Positions 8,367-22,845 of a stretch of DNA of 64,000 nucleotides are shown in pieces. The stretch covers positions 69,745 through 133,744 of the forward strand of contig NZ_FOGL01000010.1 in the NCBI RefSeq assembly GCF_900111195.1. Reading direction: 5' to 3'. Below the pieces are notes generated by a model. The model searched no databases. It saw nothing but the letters and a program-made list of their open reading frames with translations, and was not told the DNA's origin. The stretch's first letter is position 1. The number at the start of each line of letters is the position of its first letter. A program made the translations under genes and the position numbers. This DNA is from Gracilibacillus ureilyticus (GTDB lineage: Bacteria; Bacillota; Bacilli; Bacillales; Amphibacillaceae).

Positions 8367-10082
8367 ATGAGTAATTTAACTGGTATAGCTGCATCAAATG
8401 GGATTGCCATTGCGAAAGCTTATAAATTGGCAGTTCCAGATCTATCTTTTAATAAGCAGACAATTGAGGATACTGAAAACGAGGTAAACCGTCTTAACGA
8501 AGCCCTCGAAGTATCCAAATCCGAGCTGGAAAAAATTAAAGAACATGCTAGAGCTTCGCTTGGTGAAGAGCATGCAGAAATTTTTTCAGCACACCTGCTT
8601 GTTTTAAGCGATCCGGAACTGATTAATCCAATAAAAGACAAGATTGAATCTGAAAAAGTAAATGCGGAAGTAGCGTTAGATGAAACAGCTCAAATGTTTA
8701 TTCAAATGTTTGAAAGTATGGACAATGAATATATGAGGGAAAGAGCAGCTGACATTAAAGATGTTACAAAACGGGTAATGGCACACTTATTAAATGTATC
8801 ATTTCCGAATCCAGCATTAATCAATGAGGAAGTTATTGTCATTGCGGAAGACTTAACACCATCTGATACTGCACAATTAAACAAACAATTTGTTAAAGGT
8901 TTTACAACAAATATTGGCGGCAGAACTTCTCACTCTGCAATAATGGCAAGATCACTGGAAATTCCAGCAGTCGTTGGAACAAAAGAAGTGACATCCGTTG
9001 TTAATGAGGGCGATCTCCTTATCATTGACGGAATTGATGGACAAGTTATCATCAATCCATCTGATGAGGAAGTTGCGAAATATAAACAGAAACAGGAAGA
9101 TTTCGAAAAACAGAAACAGGAATGGGCGAAATTAAAAGATGAGCCTACTATTTCTTCTGATGGTACACATGTAGAATTAGTTGCTAATATCGGAACACCA
9201 GAAGACGTTCAGGGTGTTCTGAATAATGGTGGCGAAGGTGTCGGTCTTTATCGTACAGAATTTCTTTATATGGGGAAAAATGAACTTCCAACTGAGGATG
9301 AACAGTTTGATGCATATAAATCTGTTCTTGAGCAAATGGGTGATAAACCTGTTGTTGTTCGTACTCTTGACATTGGTGGGGACAAGGAACTTCCATATTT
9401 AGAATTACCTGATGAAATGAATCCTTTCCTTGGATTCCGTGCCATCCGACTTTGTTTAGAACGTGACGATATTTTCCGTACCCAATTGCGTGCACTTCTT
9501 CGTGCGAGTACATATGGTAACTTAAAGATAATGTTCCCTATGATTGCAACATTAGATGAGTTTCGTCAGGCAAAGAAAATATTGTTAGATGAAAAAGATA
9601 AGCTTGTAGAAGAAGGTACAGAAGTATCTGATTCCATAGAAATTGGTATCATGGTAGAGATTCCTTCCACTGCGGTAATTGCTCGTCAATTTGCTAAAGA
9701 AGTCGATTTCTTTAGTATTGGAACAAATGATTTGATACAGTATACATTAGCAGCAGACCGTATGAATGAACGTGTAAGCTATTTATACCAACCATACCAT
9801 CCTGCAATCCTTAATCTTGTGAATAATGTTATCGAAGCGGCACATGCTGAAGGAAAATGGGCTGGAATGTGTGGAGAAATGGCTGGAGACTCAATTGCCA
9901 TTCCGATACTTTTAGGACTGGGATTAGATGAATTCAGTATGAGTGCTACATCAATTTTGCCTGCTCGTACACAAATCAAAACTCTCTCTAAAGAGGAATT
10001 GGCATCATACAAAGATCAGCTGTTAAGTATGAATACAGCTGACGAAGTAGAAGCTTTCGTCCGTGAGAAAACAAATCAGTAA
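8367..10082 (+). CDS. ptsI: PTS enzyme I (phosphoenolpyruvate-protein phosphotransferase)
   Basis: A 571-residue protein, the usual length. The phosphohistidine motif [21 protein letters not shown] gives His189. The C-terminal PEP-binding TIM-barrel domain includes [15 protein letters not shown], the [11 protein letters not shown] region and the EIPSTAVIA to [15 protein letters not shown] stretch, then GMCGEMAGD with its active-site Cys. It transfers phosphate from PEP to HPr in the cytoplasm. It forms an operon with ptsH and ends at a strong terminator. Confidence 0.97.
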   Translation: MSNLTGIAASNGIAIAKAYKLAVPDLSFNKQTIEDTENEVNRLNEALEVSKSELEKIKEHARASLGEEHAEIFSAHLLVLSDPELINPIKDKIESEKVNAEVALDETAQMFIQMFESMDNEYMRERAADIKDVTKRVMAHLLNVSFPNPALINEEVIVIAEDLTPSDTAQLNKQFVKGFTTNIGGRTSHSAIMARSLEIPAVVGTKEVTSVVNEGDLLIIDGIDGQVIINPSDEEVAKYKQKQEDFEKQKQEWAKLKDEPTISSDGTHVELVANIGTPEDVQGVLNNGGEGVGLYRTEFLYMGKNELPTEDEQFDAYKSVLEQMGDKPVVVRTLDIGGDKELPYLELPDEMNPFLGFRAIRLCLERDDIFRTQLRALLRASTYGNLKIMFPMIATLDEFRQAKKILLDEKDKLVEEGTEVSDSIEIGIMVEIPSTAVIARQFAKEVDFFSIGTNDLIQYTLAADRMNERVSYLYQPYHPAILNLVNNVIEAAHAEGKWAGMCGEMAGDSIAIPILLGLGLDEFSMSATSILPARTQIKTLSKEELASYKDQLLSMNTADEVEAFVREKTNQ

Positions 10083-10107
10083 TATACAAAATATCCTTTC
10101 TTGAAAT

Positions 10108-10145
10108 AAATAGGCTTATCCTTTAACGGGATAAGCCTATTTTAT
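10108..10145 (+). terminator. Terminator of ptsHI
   Basis: An 11-bp perfect stem (TAGGCTTATCC with GGATAAGCCTA, 7-nt loop), extended by A-T pairs on both sides and followed by TTTTATATTTT. The A-rich left flank means it can also stop transcripts arriving on the minus strand from the rhodanese gene. Confidence 0.88.
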
Positions 10146-10169
10146 ATTTTCACATAGAAAAGTCTTCTT

Positions 10170-10478
10170 TTATTTACCTGGCACTTCTATCTCATCTTCC
10201 CATGCCAGCATTCCACCATTCATATTTGTTGCATTAATACCATTTGCTTCTAAATATTCCGTTGCACGTCCGCTGCGTCCTCCAGATCTGCAAACGATGT
10301 AGTAATGTTCATCTTTATCTAATTCATCAATACGTTCAGGAATCTCGCCAAGACGGATATGTTTGGCTCCTGGAATCATACCTGTAGCAACTTCATCATC
10401 TTCCCTTACATCAATAATATGAAGCTTCTCACCTTGTTTTAATTTATCTGCTAATTCCGTTGGTTGAATTTCTTTCAT
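10170..10478 (-). CDS. Single-domain rhodanese-like protein
   Basis: A 102-residue protein made of one rhodanese domain: LHIIDVREDDEVATGMIPGAKHI and the active-site loop VCRSGGRSG, with the catalytic Cys near residue 63. Rhodaneses carry sulfane sulfur as a cysteine persulfide. It follows a CstR-like repressor gene after about 95 bp on the same strand, and CstR-type operons in staphylococci encode rhodanese-type persulfide enzymes. A role in persulfide handling is therefore likely. It may share the cstR promoter; no separate promoter is obvious. Confidence 0.85.
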   Translation of the reverse strand: MKEIQPTELADKLKQGEKLHIIDVREDDEVATGMIPGAKHIRLGEIPERIDELDKDEHYYIVCRSGGRSGRATEYLEANGINATNMNGGMLAWEDEIEVPGK

Positions 10479-10574
10479 GATTTATTACCTCCAATTTTGA
10501 TCTCTCTCTTTGTTCCTTTGATTTTAAGTTTCGTCATGATTAAGACGTTTTAATACGGTTTTCAAATTAGTTCA

Positions 10575-10835
10575 TTATCTGCTTTTGACTAACAGGTTTA
10601 CTGCCTCTTTTATAAGCTCTTCGGAAGACTCTCCGTCTGCCTTTTCTTCTCTTATACAACGTTCGAGATTAGTGCTGACAATTAATGCCGCAGTACGATC
10701 AAGCGCGCTTCTAACAGCTGACATTTGGGTAACCACATCTCGGCATTCTTTGCCTTCATCCATCATTTTAATTAAGCCGCGTACTTGTCCTTCAATCCGC
10801 TTCATACGGTTTTTTACTTTTTGATCATAATCCAT
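10575..10835 (-). CDS. cstR: CsoR-family repressor, CstR-like persulfide sensor
   Basis: An 86-residue helical DUF156/CsoR protein. It opens DYDQKVKNRMKRIEGQVRG, the conserved DNA-binding start. Cysteines are at 31 (KECRD) and 60 (LERCI). The copper sensor CsoR has a Cys-His-Cys triad, but here the residues after Cys60 are IREE, so the His and second Cys are absent. The Cys31/Cys60 pair matches persulfide-sensing CstR. The gene precedes a rhodanese and follows a promoter with a fitting operator. It could be another CsoR-family sensor, but copper binding looks unlikely. Confidence 0.82.
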   Translation of the reverse strand: MDYDQKVKNRMKRIEGQVRGLIKMMDEGKECRDVVTQMSAVRSALDRTAALIVSTNLERCIREEKADGESSEELIKEAVNLLVKSR

Positions 10836-10904
10836 GACGAAGACCCCTTCCTGTTAATTACTTGTTCAAAAATCCTGTCATCATTATAATAACTTATTAA
10901 GTAT

Positions 10905-10933
10905 ATTTTATACCCCTGTTGGTATCTTGTCAA
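10905..10933 (-). promoter_or_regulatory. cstR promoter with embedded CsoR/CstR-type operator
   Basis: The minus strand shows TTGACA (10933-10928), exactly 17 bp, and TAAAAT (10910-10905). Inside the spacer lies ATACC-N6-GGTAT (10910-10925), the pseudo-inverted repeat typical of CsoR/CstR operators. A bound repressor would block RNA polymerase directly. Confidence 0.8.
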
Positions 10934-10956
10934 ACAATGTATTTTCGTTGAAAAAC

Positions 10957-15762
<4,806 letters not shown>

Positions 15763-15805
15763 TGTAATGAACCTCCTTGGGATTATTTAATGACAGAGTT
15801 AGTAA

Positions 15806-15838
15806 GCAAAAACGAGAGGAGGATTGATCCCCCTCCCG
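15806..15838 (-). terminator. Terminator-like hairpin between gapA and pgk
   Basis: On the minus strand a G/C-rich stem (CGGGAGGGGGAT against ATCCTCCTCTCG, two G-U pairs) is followed by a five-T run. In B. subtilis cggR-gapA transcripts greatly outnumber the full operon transcript; this hairpin can produce that effect by partial termination. Confidence 0.65.
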
Positions 15839-15853
15839 CTATCTAACTAATTC

Positions 15854-16873
<1,020 letters not shown>

Positions 16874-16899
16874 TTATGGTTGTACTTAATTTTTTATAT

Positions 16900-16920
16900 T
16901 TAAAGGGAATTTCCCTTTAA
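16900..16920 (-). promoter_or_regulatory. Palindromic stem at the cggR 3' end, upstream of gapA
   Basis: A 9-bp perfect inverted repeat TTAAAGGGA/TCCCTTTAA with a 3-nt centre covers the last codons of cggR. In B. subtilis the cggR-gapA mRNA is cleaved near the cggR end, and a stem-loop at the new 5' end stabilises gapA mRNA. This hairpin is in the equivalent position. Confidence 0.55.
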
Positions 16921-17928
16921 CATCTCTTTCGCTGCAGCTTCATCTGTTATAAGCACATTACTTTTGCCCTGCTTAAAATAAGATTGAATCGCTTTTGCCT
17001 TTGATTTACCTCCTGCCACTGCAATCACGTACTGTGCATGTTCCAAATCTTCAATTTGCATACCAACAGTACGTACTTTGTAAACCAGTTCACCTTGTTC
17101 GTCTAAATAATAACCAAAAGCTTCGCTAACAGCATTGCCTGTTTTCAACTTTTGCAAAACTTCATCTGATGCTTTACGCCTTTTTGCCATTGTAAAGGCA
17201 TCACCAATACTGTGAAGAACAATCCTTGCATCATGAATCATTTCTAAAATGTCCTTGATCGCCGGTTCTTCAATAATAGAGTGGTATGACTCTTCACTTA
17301 ATGGGTCAGGTACATATAGCATCCGATAATTTCCGTTTGCTTTCTTTGCCATCTGTGAACAAATTGTATTCGCCTGGTTTTCTACCTGCTCCCCCAATCC
17401 GCCACGTGCCGGAACAAAAGTGCAATTTGGTGCATGTAACAGTGGTTTCATCTGATTAGCAACTTCTGCCATAGATGTCCCACCAGTGACAGCTATCGTC
17501 TGATTGGAAGTTAAAATTGTATTCAGAAACTGGACACATGCCTTCCCCAATTCCTCTTTTACGGAGGTTTGTTCATCACTATTTCCGGCAACGATAATGA
17601 CTTGTTCCAATTGTAATTTATCCTTAATTTGCGATTCTAAAACACTAAATTCAGAAATTCCATTCATGAACTCTGTTAGTTTTTCGATAATCATATCGCC
17701 TTCTTCTGTTACTTGCATCCCTTTAGATGTCACCACAATAAAACCGTGTTTGTTCAGGAATTCGGTTTCTGATCGAACAACACGTTCTTTGATCTGAATG
17801 TTATCGGATAAACTTCTGCGTCCGATTGGCTGCATTCGTTGTATGTATTGCAATATTTTGTATCTTTTCTGTATGACATCCAATAAATCAGGGAACAATT
17901 TTTCTTGAATATATAGTAATTCCTTCAA
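16900..17928 (-). CDS. cggR: Central glycolytic genes regulator
   Basis: A SorC-family repressor of 342 residues. The N-terminal DNA-binding part contains KRYKILQYIQ and QPIGRRSLSDN; the C-terminal sugar-phosphate domain contains AVTGGTSMAEVA, FVPARGGLGE and AVAGGKSKA. Known: fructose-1,6-bisphosphate binding releases CggR from DNA. TTG at 17928 is chosen: AAAGGAG lies nine bases upstream, and the resulting start (KELLYIQEKLFPDLL) aligns with B. subtilis CggR. A longer in-frame start would run through the operator. It is the first gene of the hexacistronic operon. Confidence 0.95.
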   Translation of the reverse strand: MKELLYIQEKLFPDLLDVIQKRYKILQYIQRMQPIGRRSLSDNIQIKERVVRSETEFLNKHGFIVVTSKGMQVTEEGDMIIEKLTEFMNGISEFSVLESQIKDKLQLEQVIIVAGNSDEQTSVKEELGKACVQFLNTILTSNQTIAVTGGTSMAEVANQMKPLLHAPNCTFVPARGGLGEQVENQANTICSQMAKKANGNYRMLYVPDPLSEESYHSIIEEPAIKDILEMIHDARIVLHSIGDAFTMAKRRKASDEVLQKLKTGNAVSEAFGYYLDEQGELVYKVRTVGMQIEDLEHAQYVIAVAGGKSKAKAIQSYFKQGKSNVLITDEAAAKEMLKGNSL

Positions 17929-17954
17929 TCGGAAACGCTCCTTTTTCGATACCG

Positions 17955-17990
17955 GGAAATATTTGTCCCTCCTAGTCAAAAATCGTCCCA
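17955..17990 (-). promoter_or_regulatory. CggR operator
   Basis: The minus strand reads TGGGAC-N6-TGAC-N4-AGGGAC-N6-TTCC. The B. subtilis operator is CGGGAC-N6-TGTC-N4-CGGGAC-N6-TGTC, so spacing is identical and most bases agree. It lies downstream of the promoter, so the repressor acts as a roadblock, and upstream of the TTG start. Confidence 0.88.
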
Positions 17991-18022
17991 CTCAGACTAA
18001 AAAAAATCAACTTCCATAGATG

Positions 18023-18051
18023 ATTCTATCAAAGTGTCCACAATTTCTCAA
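18023..18051 (-). promoter_or_regulatory. cggR-gapA operon promoter
   Basis: Minus strand TTGAGA (18051-18046), a 17-bp spacer and TAGAAT (18028-18023). The predicted start near 18016 is about 25 bp before the CggR operator. Confidence 0.8.
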
Positions 18052-18056
18052 CTATT

Positions 18057-18302
18057 TTAGACACTTTTTTTATTTTTCAGATAATTATCCAGTTTCTCAT
18101 AACTAACTATTCCAGAATCAATAATCTCATTATCCATTTCAACCACAGGAATGATCAGGTGATATTTTTCTAATAATGCCTCATCCTGATAAATATCGAT
18201 CTCATCTATCTCTAAAGGATACACTGACTGCAGCAGATCCAGTATAATTTTAGCATCCATGCACAGAGAGCAATTTTCTTTCCCGTATAATTTAACTAGC
18301 AA
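18057..18302 (-). CDS. Small glutaredoxin/thioredoxin-like protein
   Basis: An 81-residue protein, VKLYGKENCSLCMDAKIIL at the start with a CSLC redox motif, then the cis-Pro region IIPVVEMDNE. This is the glutaredoxin-like DUF836 pattern often found next to glycolytic genes in Bacilli. It probably catalyses thiol-disulfide exchange or is a redox adaptor; the partner is unknown. Its stop lies just upstream of the cggR promoter -35, so it is a separate transcription unit, perhaps read from ldh. Confidence 0.8.
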   Translation of the reverse strand: MLVKLYGKENCSLCMDAKIILDLLQSVYPLEIDEIDIYQDEALLEKYHLIIPVVEMDNEIIDSGIVSYEKLDNYLKNKKSV

Positions 18303-18325
18303 TTGAATTACCTTCCTTCACTATA

Positions 18326-18359
18326 TGAGGGAATTATGAAAAAGTTCACAACTCCCTCA
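18326..18359 (-). terminator. 15-bp hairpin after ldh, no T-run
   Basis: On the minus strand TGAGGGAGTTGTGAA pairs with TTCATAATTCCCTCA over 15 bp with two G-U pairs and a 4-nt loop. It lies between ldh and the glutaredoxin gene. The lack of a T-run suggests mRNA processing or 3' protection rather than intrinsic termination. Confidence 0.5.
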
Positions 18360-18376
18360 CCTGACTTCAGCAATAA

Positions 18377-19360
<984 letters not shown>

Positions 19361-19375
19361 TTAAATAACATTATG

Positions 19376-19403
19376 AATATACTTTTACTATATCTTATTT
19401 CAA
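19376..19403 (-). promoter_or_regulatory. ldh promoter
   Basis: Minus strand TTGAAA (19403-19398), a 16-bp spacer and TATATT (19381-19376), about 37 bp before the ldh start. Confidence 0.6.
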
Positions 19404-19433
19404 GGTGTAATGAAAGGCAGATCTATGACGATA

Positions 19434-19451
19434 TTGTGAATTATTGAACAA
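19434..19451. promoter_or_regulatory. Candidate Rex (NADH/NAD) operator
   Basis: TTGTGAA-N4-TGAACAA compares with the Rex consensus TTGTGAA-N4-TTCACAA at 12 of 14 defined positions. It lies 30 bp upstream of the ldh -35 element and about 105 bp before the divergent gene at 19557. ldh is a known Rex target in Bacilli. The mismatches fall in one half-site. Confidence 0.45.
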
Positions 19452-19556
19452 TGTTTCTTCCTCTAATCTTTTCTCTCCAAACAGGGGAGTTTTTTTCATA
19501 ATTGTCGGTTTAAATATCCATACTACTTTTGAAAGAAAATGTAAGGAGGAAAACTT

Positions 19557-20228
19557 ATGGCAGACAATAAAGCAAAGAAATCTATCTTTAAAAGATGGTG
19601 GTTCTGGGTAATAATCGGTATTATTGTGATTTCTGTAGCAATGGGCGGTGATGACGAGGAAGTAGCAGAAAATGGCCAGGAAGATGTAACCGAAAATGAG
19701 GAAACTGCCAATGAAGAAGAAGCGGAATTACCAGAAGAAACAGAAGGGGAACCAGATCCTGTCGAGCAGGAGCCTGCTGAAACGGAAAACACTCCTGTTG
19801 AGGAACCAGCTGAAGAAGAACAGCAGGATAATTTTACAAATGTTGTTGCTGGACTTGATCAGGCAGAAGTGGAACAAGCTATTAGAGATAATGCACAAAG
19901 TGATTGGGCTGATGATTATGAAATGCAGGAATACCAGATTAATGAACAGACAGAAGCATATAACAATTTAACAAACTTCACTATCGATACAGAGATTAAA
20001 GAAATTTTATTAAATAATGCCCATTCCAACTGGGGGGACGATTTTACGATGGTAGAATATGAATATGAAGAGCAATTAAATGCATATGAAGAAGTACAGA
20101 ATCTGAATGTAGATTCAGCAGAAAAGGAAAGAATCTTAAACAATGCGAAAAGTAATTGGGGTCATGATTACCAGATGGTGTTATATGAGTATGAAAACCA
20201 AGTTACTTCGATGGAAAATTTACAATAA
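19557..20228 (+). CDS. Membrane-anchored acidic protein with three ~35-aa C-terminal repeats
   Basis: A 223-residue protein I do not recognise. Residues 1-10 are basic, 11-30 form one hydrophobic segment (WWFWVIIGIIVISVAM), and about 31-90 are a very acidic Glu/Pro-rich linker. Residues ~98-223 hold three similar units, each with an NA-S-W-DD-M-Y-Q pattern: NAQSDWADDYEMQEYQ, NAHSNWGDDFTMVEYE and NAKSNWGHDYQMVLYE, spaced about 36-37 residues. The topology suggests a single-pass protein with repeats outside or inside the membrane, not decidable from sequence alone. AAGGAGG precedes the start. It is divergent from ldh and followed by element R1. Confidence 0.75.
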   Translation: MADNKAKKSIFKRWWFWVIIGIIVISVAMGGDDEEVAENGQEDVTENEETANEEEAELPEETEGEPDPVEQEPAETENTPVEEPAEEEQQDNFTNVVAGLDQAEVEQAIRDNAQSDWADDYEMQEYQINEQTEAYNNLTNFTIDTEIKEILLNNAHSNWGDDFTMVEYEYEEQLNAYEEVQNLNVDSAEKERILNNAKSNWGHDYQMVLYEYENQVTSMENLQ

Positions 20229-20307
20229 TTATTAAGCTAGCTTCAGTTAAATTGAGAGTGTGACATAACGATCATGCACCGAATAAAAAACGAATATTAG
20301 AAAAAAA

Positions 20308-20963
20308 TTAATGCACATTATAGGGATACTGTGCCAGTAAAGTGGTATTATATTATGTGCTATACCGCCGCTCCGTCCGGCCACTTCGCTTTCACCCAAG
20401 GGCACAAGTGCAACATCTACTCAAAGGATTATCCCTTGAGTAGTGTTTTCTATGCCGTGGGCTCGTCTTCAGCTAACTTTGCAAAGAAAAACACTTTGCA
20501 AAGTGGATCTTCAGATCTCGCTATCCCACAGGAGTCTACGTGGCCGGCCTCCGCTTTAGTGATGTCTACACTGATTGAAAATATACTGTTTGACTTACAG
20601 ATTTGTGAACATACGTTAGAATTAAAATACTCATGAACAATCCAGGAATGGAAAGTTCATGAGTATTTTATTGCTTCTGATAAAAATTGAAGAGCAGTAT
20701 CTTAGCGTAGGCCAATTGCGCAGACTCCTGCGGAACAGGACGAGCTGAAGATCCACTTGGTGAAACGGGTTTCTTCACCAAGTTAGCTGAAGCCGGCCCC
20801 GCGGCAAAGAAAACACTACGAAAGTGATCTTTGCTTGAGTAGATGTTGCACTTGTGCCCTTGGGTGAAAACTAAGCAATCGGACAAAGCGGTGGTATTTC
20901 ACTCTAAATATTTCACAGTTTCTCTCTTCGGTTTAATGCACAGTATCCCTATTATGTGTATAA
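20308..20963. repeat. Repeated palindromic intergenic element, copy R1
   Basis: This 656-bp non-coding block is bounded by inverted repeats: TTAATGCACATTATAG at 20308 onward continuing GGATACTGTGC, and its near-complement at 20938-20963. The left arm (~20360-20570) and right arm (~20700-20900) are imperfect inverted copies of each other, so the whole folds back. The arms contain smaller hairpins, such as CTACTCAAAGG/CCCTTGAGTAG. A related block is R2 at 32942-33578 and a truncated relative is R3 at 45530-45740. Open frames inside are fortuitous. Bases 20229-20307 and 20964-21110 hold nothing else I can identify. Confidence 0.8.
20625..20669. terminator. Bidirectional terminator-like hairpin in the centre of R1
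   Basis: TACTCATGAAC pairs with GTTCATGAGTA across a 17-nt loop; AAAA precedes and TTTTA follows, so it can terminate in both directions. R2 has a degenerate counterpart at 33286-33328. Confidence 0.6.
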
Positions 20964-21110
20964 ACATTGCGAAATAGAATTCTAAGCTACGAATTCTATA
21001 TACCTATATACTTAATTAACGTCATTGTTCAGATTTTTGTAGGTCTAGTATTCTTTTGTCTTTTTATCATTTAATATAGAATGGAGGAAACCAAAGGCGG
21101 TGATAAATTA

Positions 21111-21869
21111 ATGAAATCCTCTTCGCAATTATTTACTGGCAAATCTGAAATATATTCCTGTAATCGCCCAAATTATCCTAAAGCAATAATTAACGAGATA
21201 ATGAAGGGGACTCCCATGAAACAAGATTCGGTCATTGCTGATATCGGATCAGGTACTGGAATTCTTACACAGCAATTGCTCTCCTATCATGTAAATGTCT
21301 ATGCAGTAGAACCTAATCAGGAGATGCGCTCGATTGCCGAAAAGGAACTTAGTGATCATGTAAATTTTACCTCTGTGAATGGTACTGCAGAAAATACTAA
21401 TTTAGACAAAGGCAGCATTGATTTGATAACCGTAGCACAAGCATTCCACTGGTTTAACAGAGGTGCGTTCCGTAAAGAATGTGAGCGTATCCTGAAATCA
21501 AACGGAAAAGTAGTAATTATTTATAATCATCGAATCATGGAAAAAATTAATGAGGAAATTCATTCTGTATACAAGAAATATTGCCCTGACTTCCGCGGCT
21601 TCTCAAACGGTTTGGCGGATACCAAAGAAATCTATAGTGAGTTTTTCTTAAATGAGGATTACATCACCTTAAAAATGGAACATCCGATTATCTATGACAG
21701 GGATGGATTTATCGGCCGTCACCTATCAGCATCTTACGTCCCAAAGGCTGGAGATACTTATTATTCCTTAGTCGTTAAAGAATTAAATGGGATATTTGAT
21801 CGTTATGAAAAGGGTGGAAAGATAACCGTCCCAAATGAAACGGTATGCAGATGGGGATATGTAAAATAA
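21111..21869 (+). CDS. Class I SAM-dependent methyltransferase
   Basis: About 252 residues. SAM-binding motif I is VIADIGSGTGILTQQLL (~residues 43-59), followed by AVEPNQEM (motif II acid), NGTAENTNLDKGSID and AQAFHWFN, typical of Methyltransf_11 proteins such as the yeast-Tmt1/YcgJ group. The substrate is unknown. ATG at 21111 is chosen because GGCGGTGAT lies six bases upstream; an ATG 30 bases earlier has no good site. It stands alone between R1 and a convergent tRNA gene. Confidence 0.82.
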   Translation: MKSSSQLFTGKSEIYSCNRPNYPKAIINEIMKGTPMKQDSVIADIGSGTGILTQQLLSYHVNVYAVEPNQEMRSIAEKELSDHVNFTSVNGTAENTNLDKGSIDLITVAQAFHWFNRGAFRKECERILKSNGKVVIIYNHRIMEKINEEIHSVYKKYCPDFRGFSNGLADTKEIYSEFFLNEDYITLKMEHPIIYDRDGFIGRHLSASYVPKAGDTYYSLVVKELNGIFDRYEKGGKITVPNETVCRWGYVK

Positions 21870-21880
21870 AAGAATTAATA

Positions 21881-21953
21881 CGCGCTCGGAGGGATTCGAA
21901 CCCCCGACACATGGTACCGGAAACCATTGCTCTATCCCCTGAGCTACGAGCGC
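21881..21953 (-). tRNA. tRNA-Arg (anticodon CCG)
   Basis: On the minus strand GCGCTCG pairs with CGAGCGC as the acceptor stem. The D-arm is AGCTCAGGGGATAGAGC, the anticodon arm ATGGT-TTCCGGT-ACCAT gives CCG (reads CGG), and the T-arm is GGGGGTTCGAATCCC. It is 73 nt with discriminator G; CCA is not encoded. It converges with the methyltransferase gene, 11 bp away. Confidence 0.95.
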
Positions 21954-22129
21954 ATCATCAAATAGCGACATTTTATATTATACAGAATGTATTTCATCTT
22001 TTCAATAATAAATTTCGTATTTTATTGTTTATCGCTTCATAAACTGTTTATTATGGATGGTTTAAATCATAGAAAAACAGGGAAAGATGTTGTTATAATA
22101 CATATTCGGGCAGAAAGTCAATCAAATCT

Positions 22130-22159
22130 TTTGACCTTTTTTGACCATTAAGTTATCAT
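22130..22159 (+). promoter_or_regulatory. clpP promoter overlapped by a CtsR operator
   Basis: TTGACC (22131-22136), a 17-bp spacer and TATCAT (22154-22159) form the promoter. The minus strand of 22130-22146 reads GGTCAAA-AAA-GGTCAAA, an exact CtsR heptad direct repeat, covering the -35 region. CtsR therefore very likely represses clpP until heat or protein stress. Confidence 0.88.
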
Positions 22160-22211
22160 GAAAATAGTTAATAATTATCAAATTGAGAGCAATAAAAGGA
22201 GGAATTTTTTT

Positions 22212-22808
22212 ATGAATTTAATCCCTACAGTTATTGAACAGACAAATCGTGGTGAGCGTGCTTATGACATTTACTCTCGCCTTTTAAAAGACAGAATTAT
22301 TATGTTAGGAAGCGGGATTGATGATAATGTATCCAACAGTATAGTAGCACAGCTCCTATTCTTAGCTGCTGAAGATCCTGATAAAGATATTTCATTATAT
22401 ATTAATTCACCAGGTGGGTCAATTACAGCAGGTATGGCAATTTATGATACAATGCAGTTCATCAAACCTAATGTATCAACTATCTGTATAGGTATGGCTG
22501 CATCTATGGGTGCTTTCCTGCTTGCTGCAGGTGAACCTGGAAAACGCTTCGCATTACCAAACTCTGAAGTAATGATTCACCAGCCTTTAGGCGGCACTCA
22601 AGGTCAGGCATCTGATATCCAAATCCATGCGAACCGTATTATCGAAATGCGAAAGAAATTGAACGAAATTCTTGCAGAGCGCACAGGCCAGCCAATGGAA
22701 GTGATTGAAAGAGATACAGACCGTGATAACTTCATGACAGCGGAACGTGCAAAAGAATATGGATTAATTGACAGAGTAATGGAAAAGAAACCAGATAATC
22801 TAAACTAA
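22212..22808 (+). CDS. clpP: ATP-dependent Clp protease proteolytic subunit
   Basis: A 198-residue serine protease. The catalytic Ser98 lies in [14 protein letters not shown] and His123 in VMIHQPLGG; the Asp lies near residue 172 in [10 protein letters not shown]. ClpP tetradecamers pair with ClpX, ClpC or ClpE to degrade unfolded and SsrA-tagged proteins. ATG at 22212 is chosen (AAAGGAGG upstream, family start [10 protein letters not shown]); an ATG 54 bases upstream overlaps the promoter. It is monocistronic with a strong terminator. Confidence 0.97.
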   Translation: MNLIPTVIEQTNRGERAYDIYSRLLKDRIIMLGSGIDDNVSNSIVAQLLFLAAEDPDKDISLYINSPGGSITAGMAIYDTMQFIKPNVSTICIGMAASMGAFLLAAGEPGKRFALPNSEVMIHQPLGGTQGQASDIQIHANRIIEMRKKLNEILAERTGQPMEVIERDTDRDNFMTAERAKEYGLIDRVMEKKPDNLN

Positions 22809-22812
22809 TTGT

Positions 22813-22841
22813 AAAACCCAGCAGTTATGCTGGGTTTTTTA
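22813..22841 (+). terminator. Terminator of clpP (bidirectional, also crh)
   Basis: AAAACCCAGCA pairs with TGCTGGGTTTT around a GTTA loop, followed by T on the plus strand and by TTTTAC on the minus strand, so it serves both convergent genes. Confidence 0.85.
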
Positions 22842-22845
22842 TATA

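Noticed and set aside
10575-10835. Copper sensor CsoR
   Set aside because: The copper-binding His and second C-terminal Cys are absent; Cys31/Cys60 and the rhodanese neighbour favour a CstR-type sensor.
20331-20636. Open frame of about 100 codons in R1, plus strand, and a minus-strand one at 20668-20886
   Set aside because: No ribosome-binding site, no family resemblance, and the frames run through the hairpin arms of the repeat. R2 does not keep them open.
21783-21971. Short minus-strand frame over the tRNA-Arg
   Set aside because: It is a chance frame through the tRNA gene, whose structure is complete.
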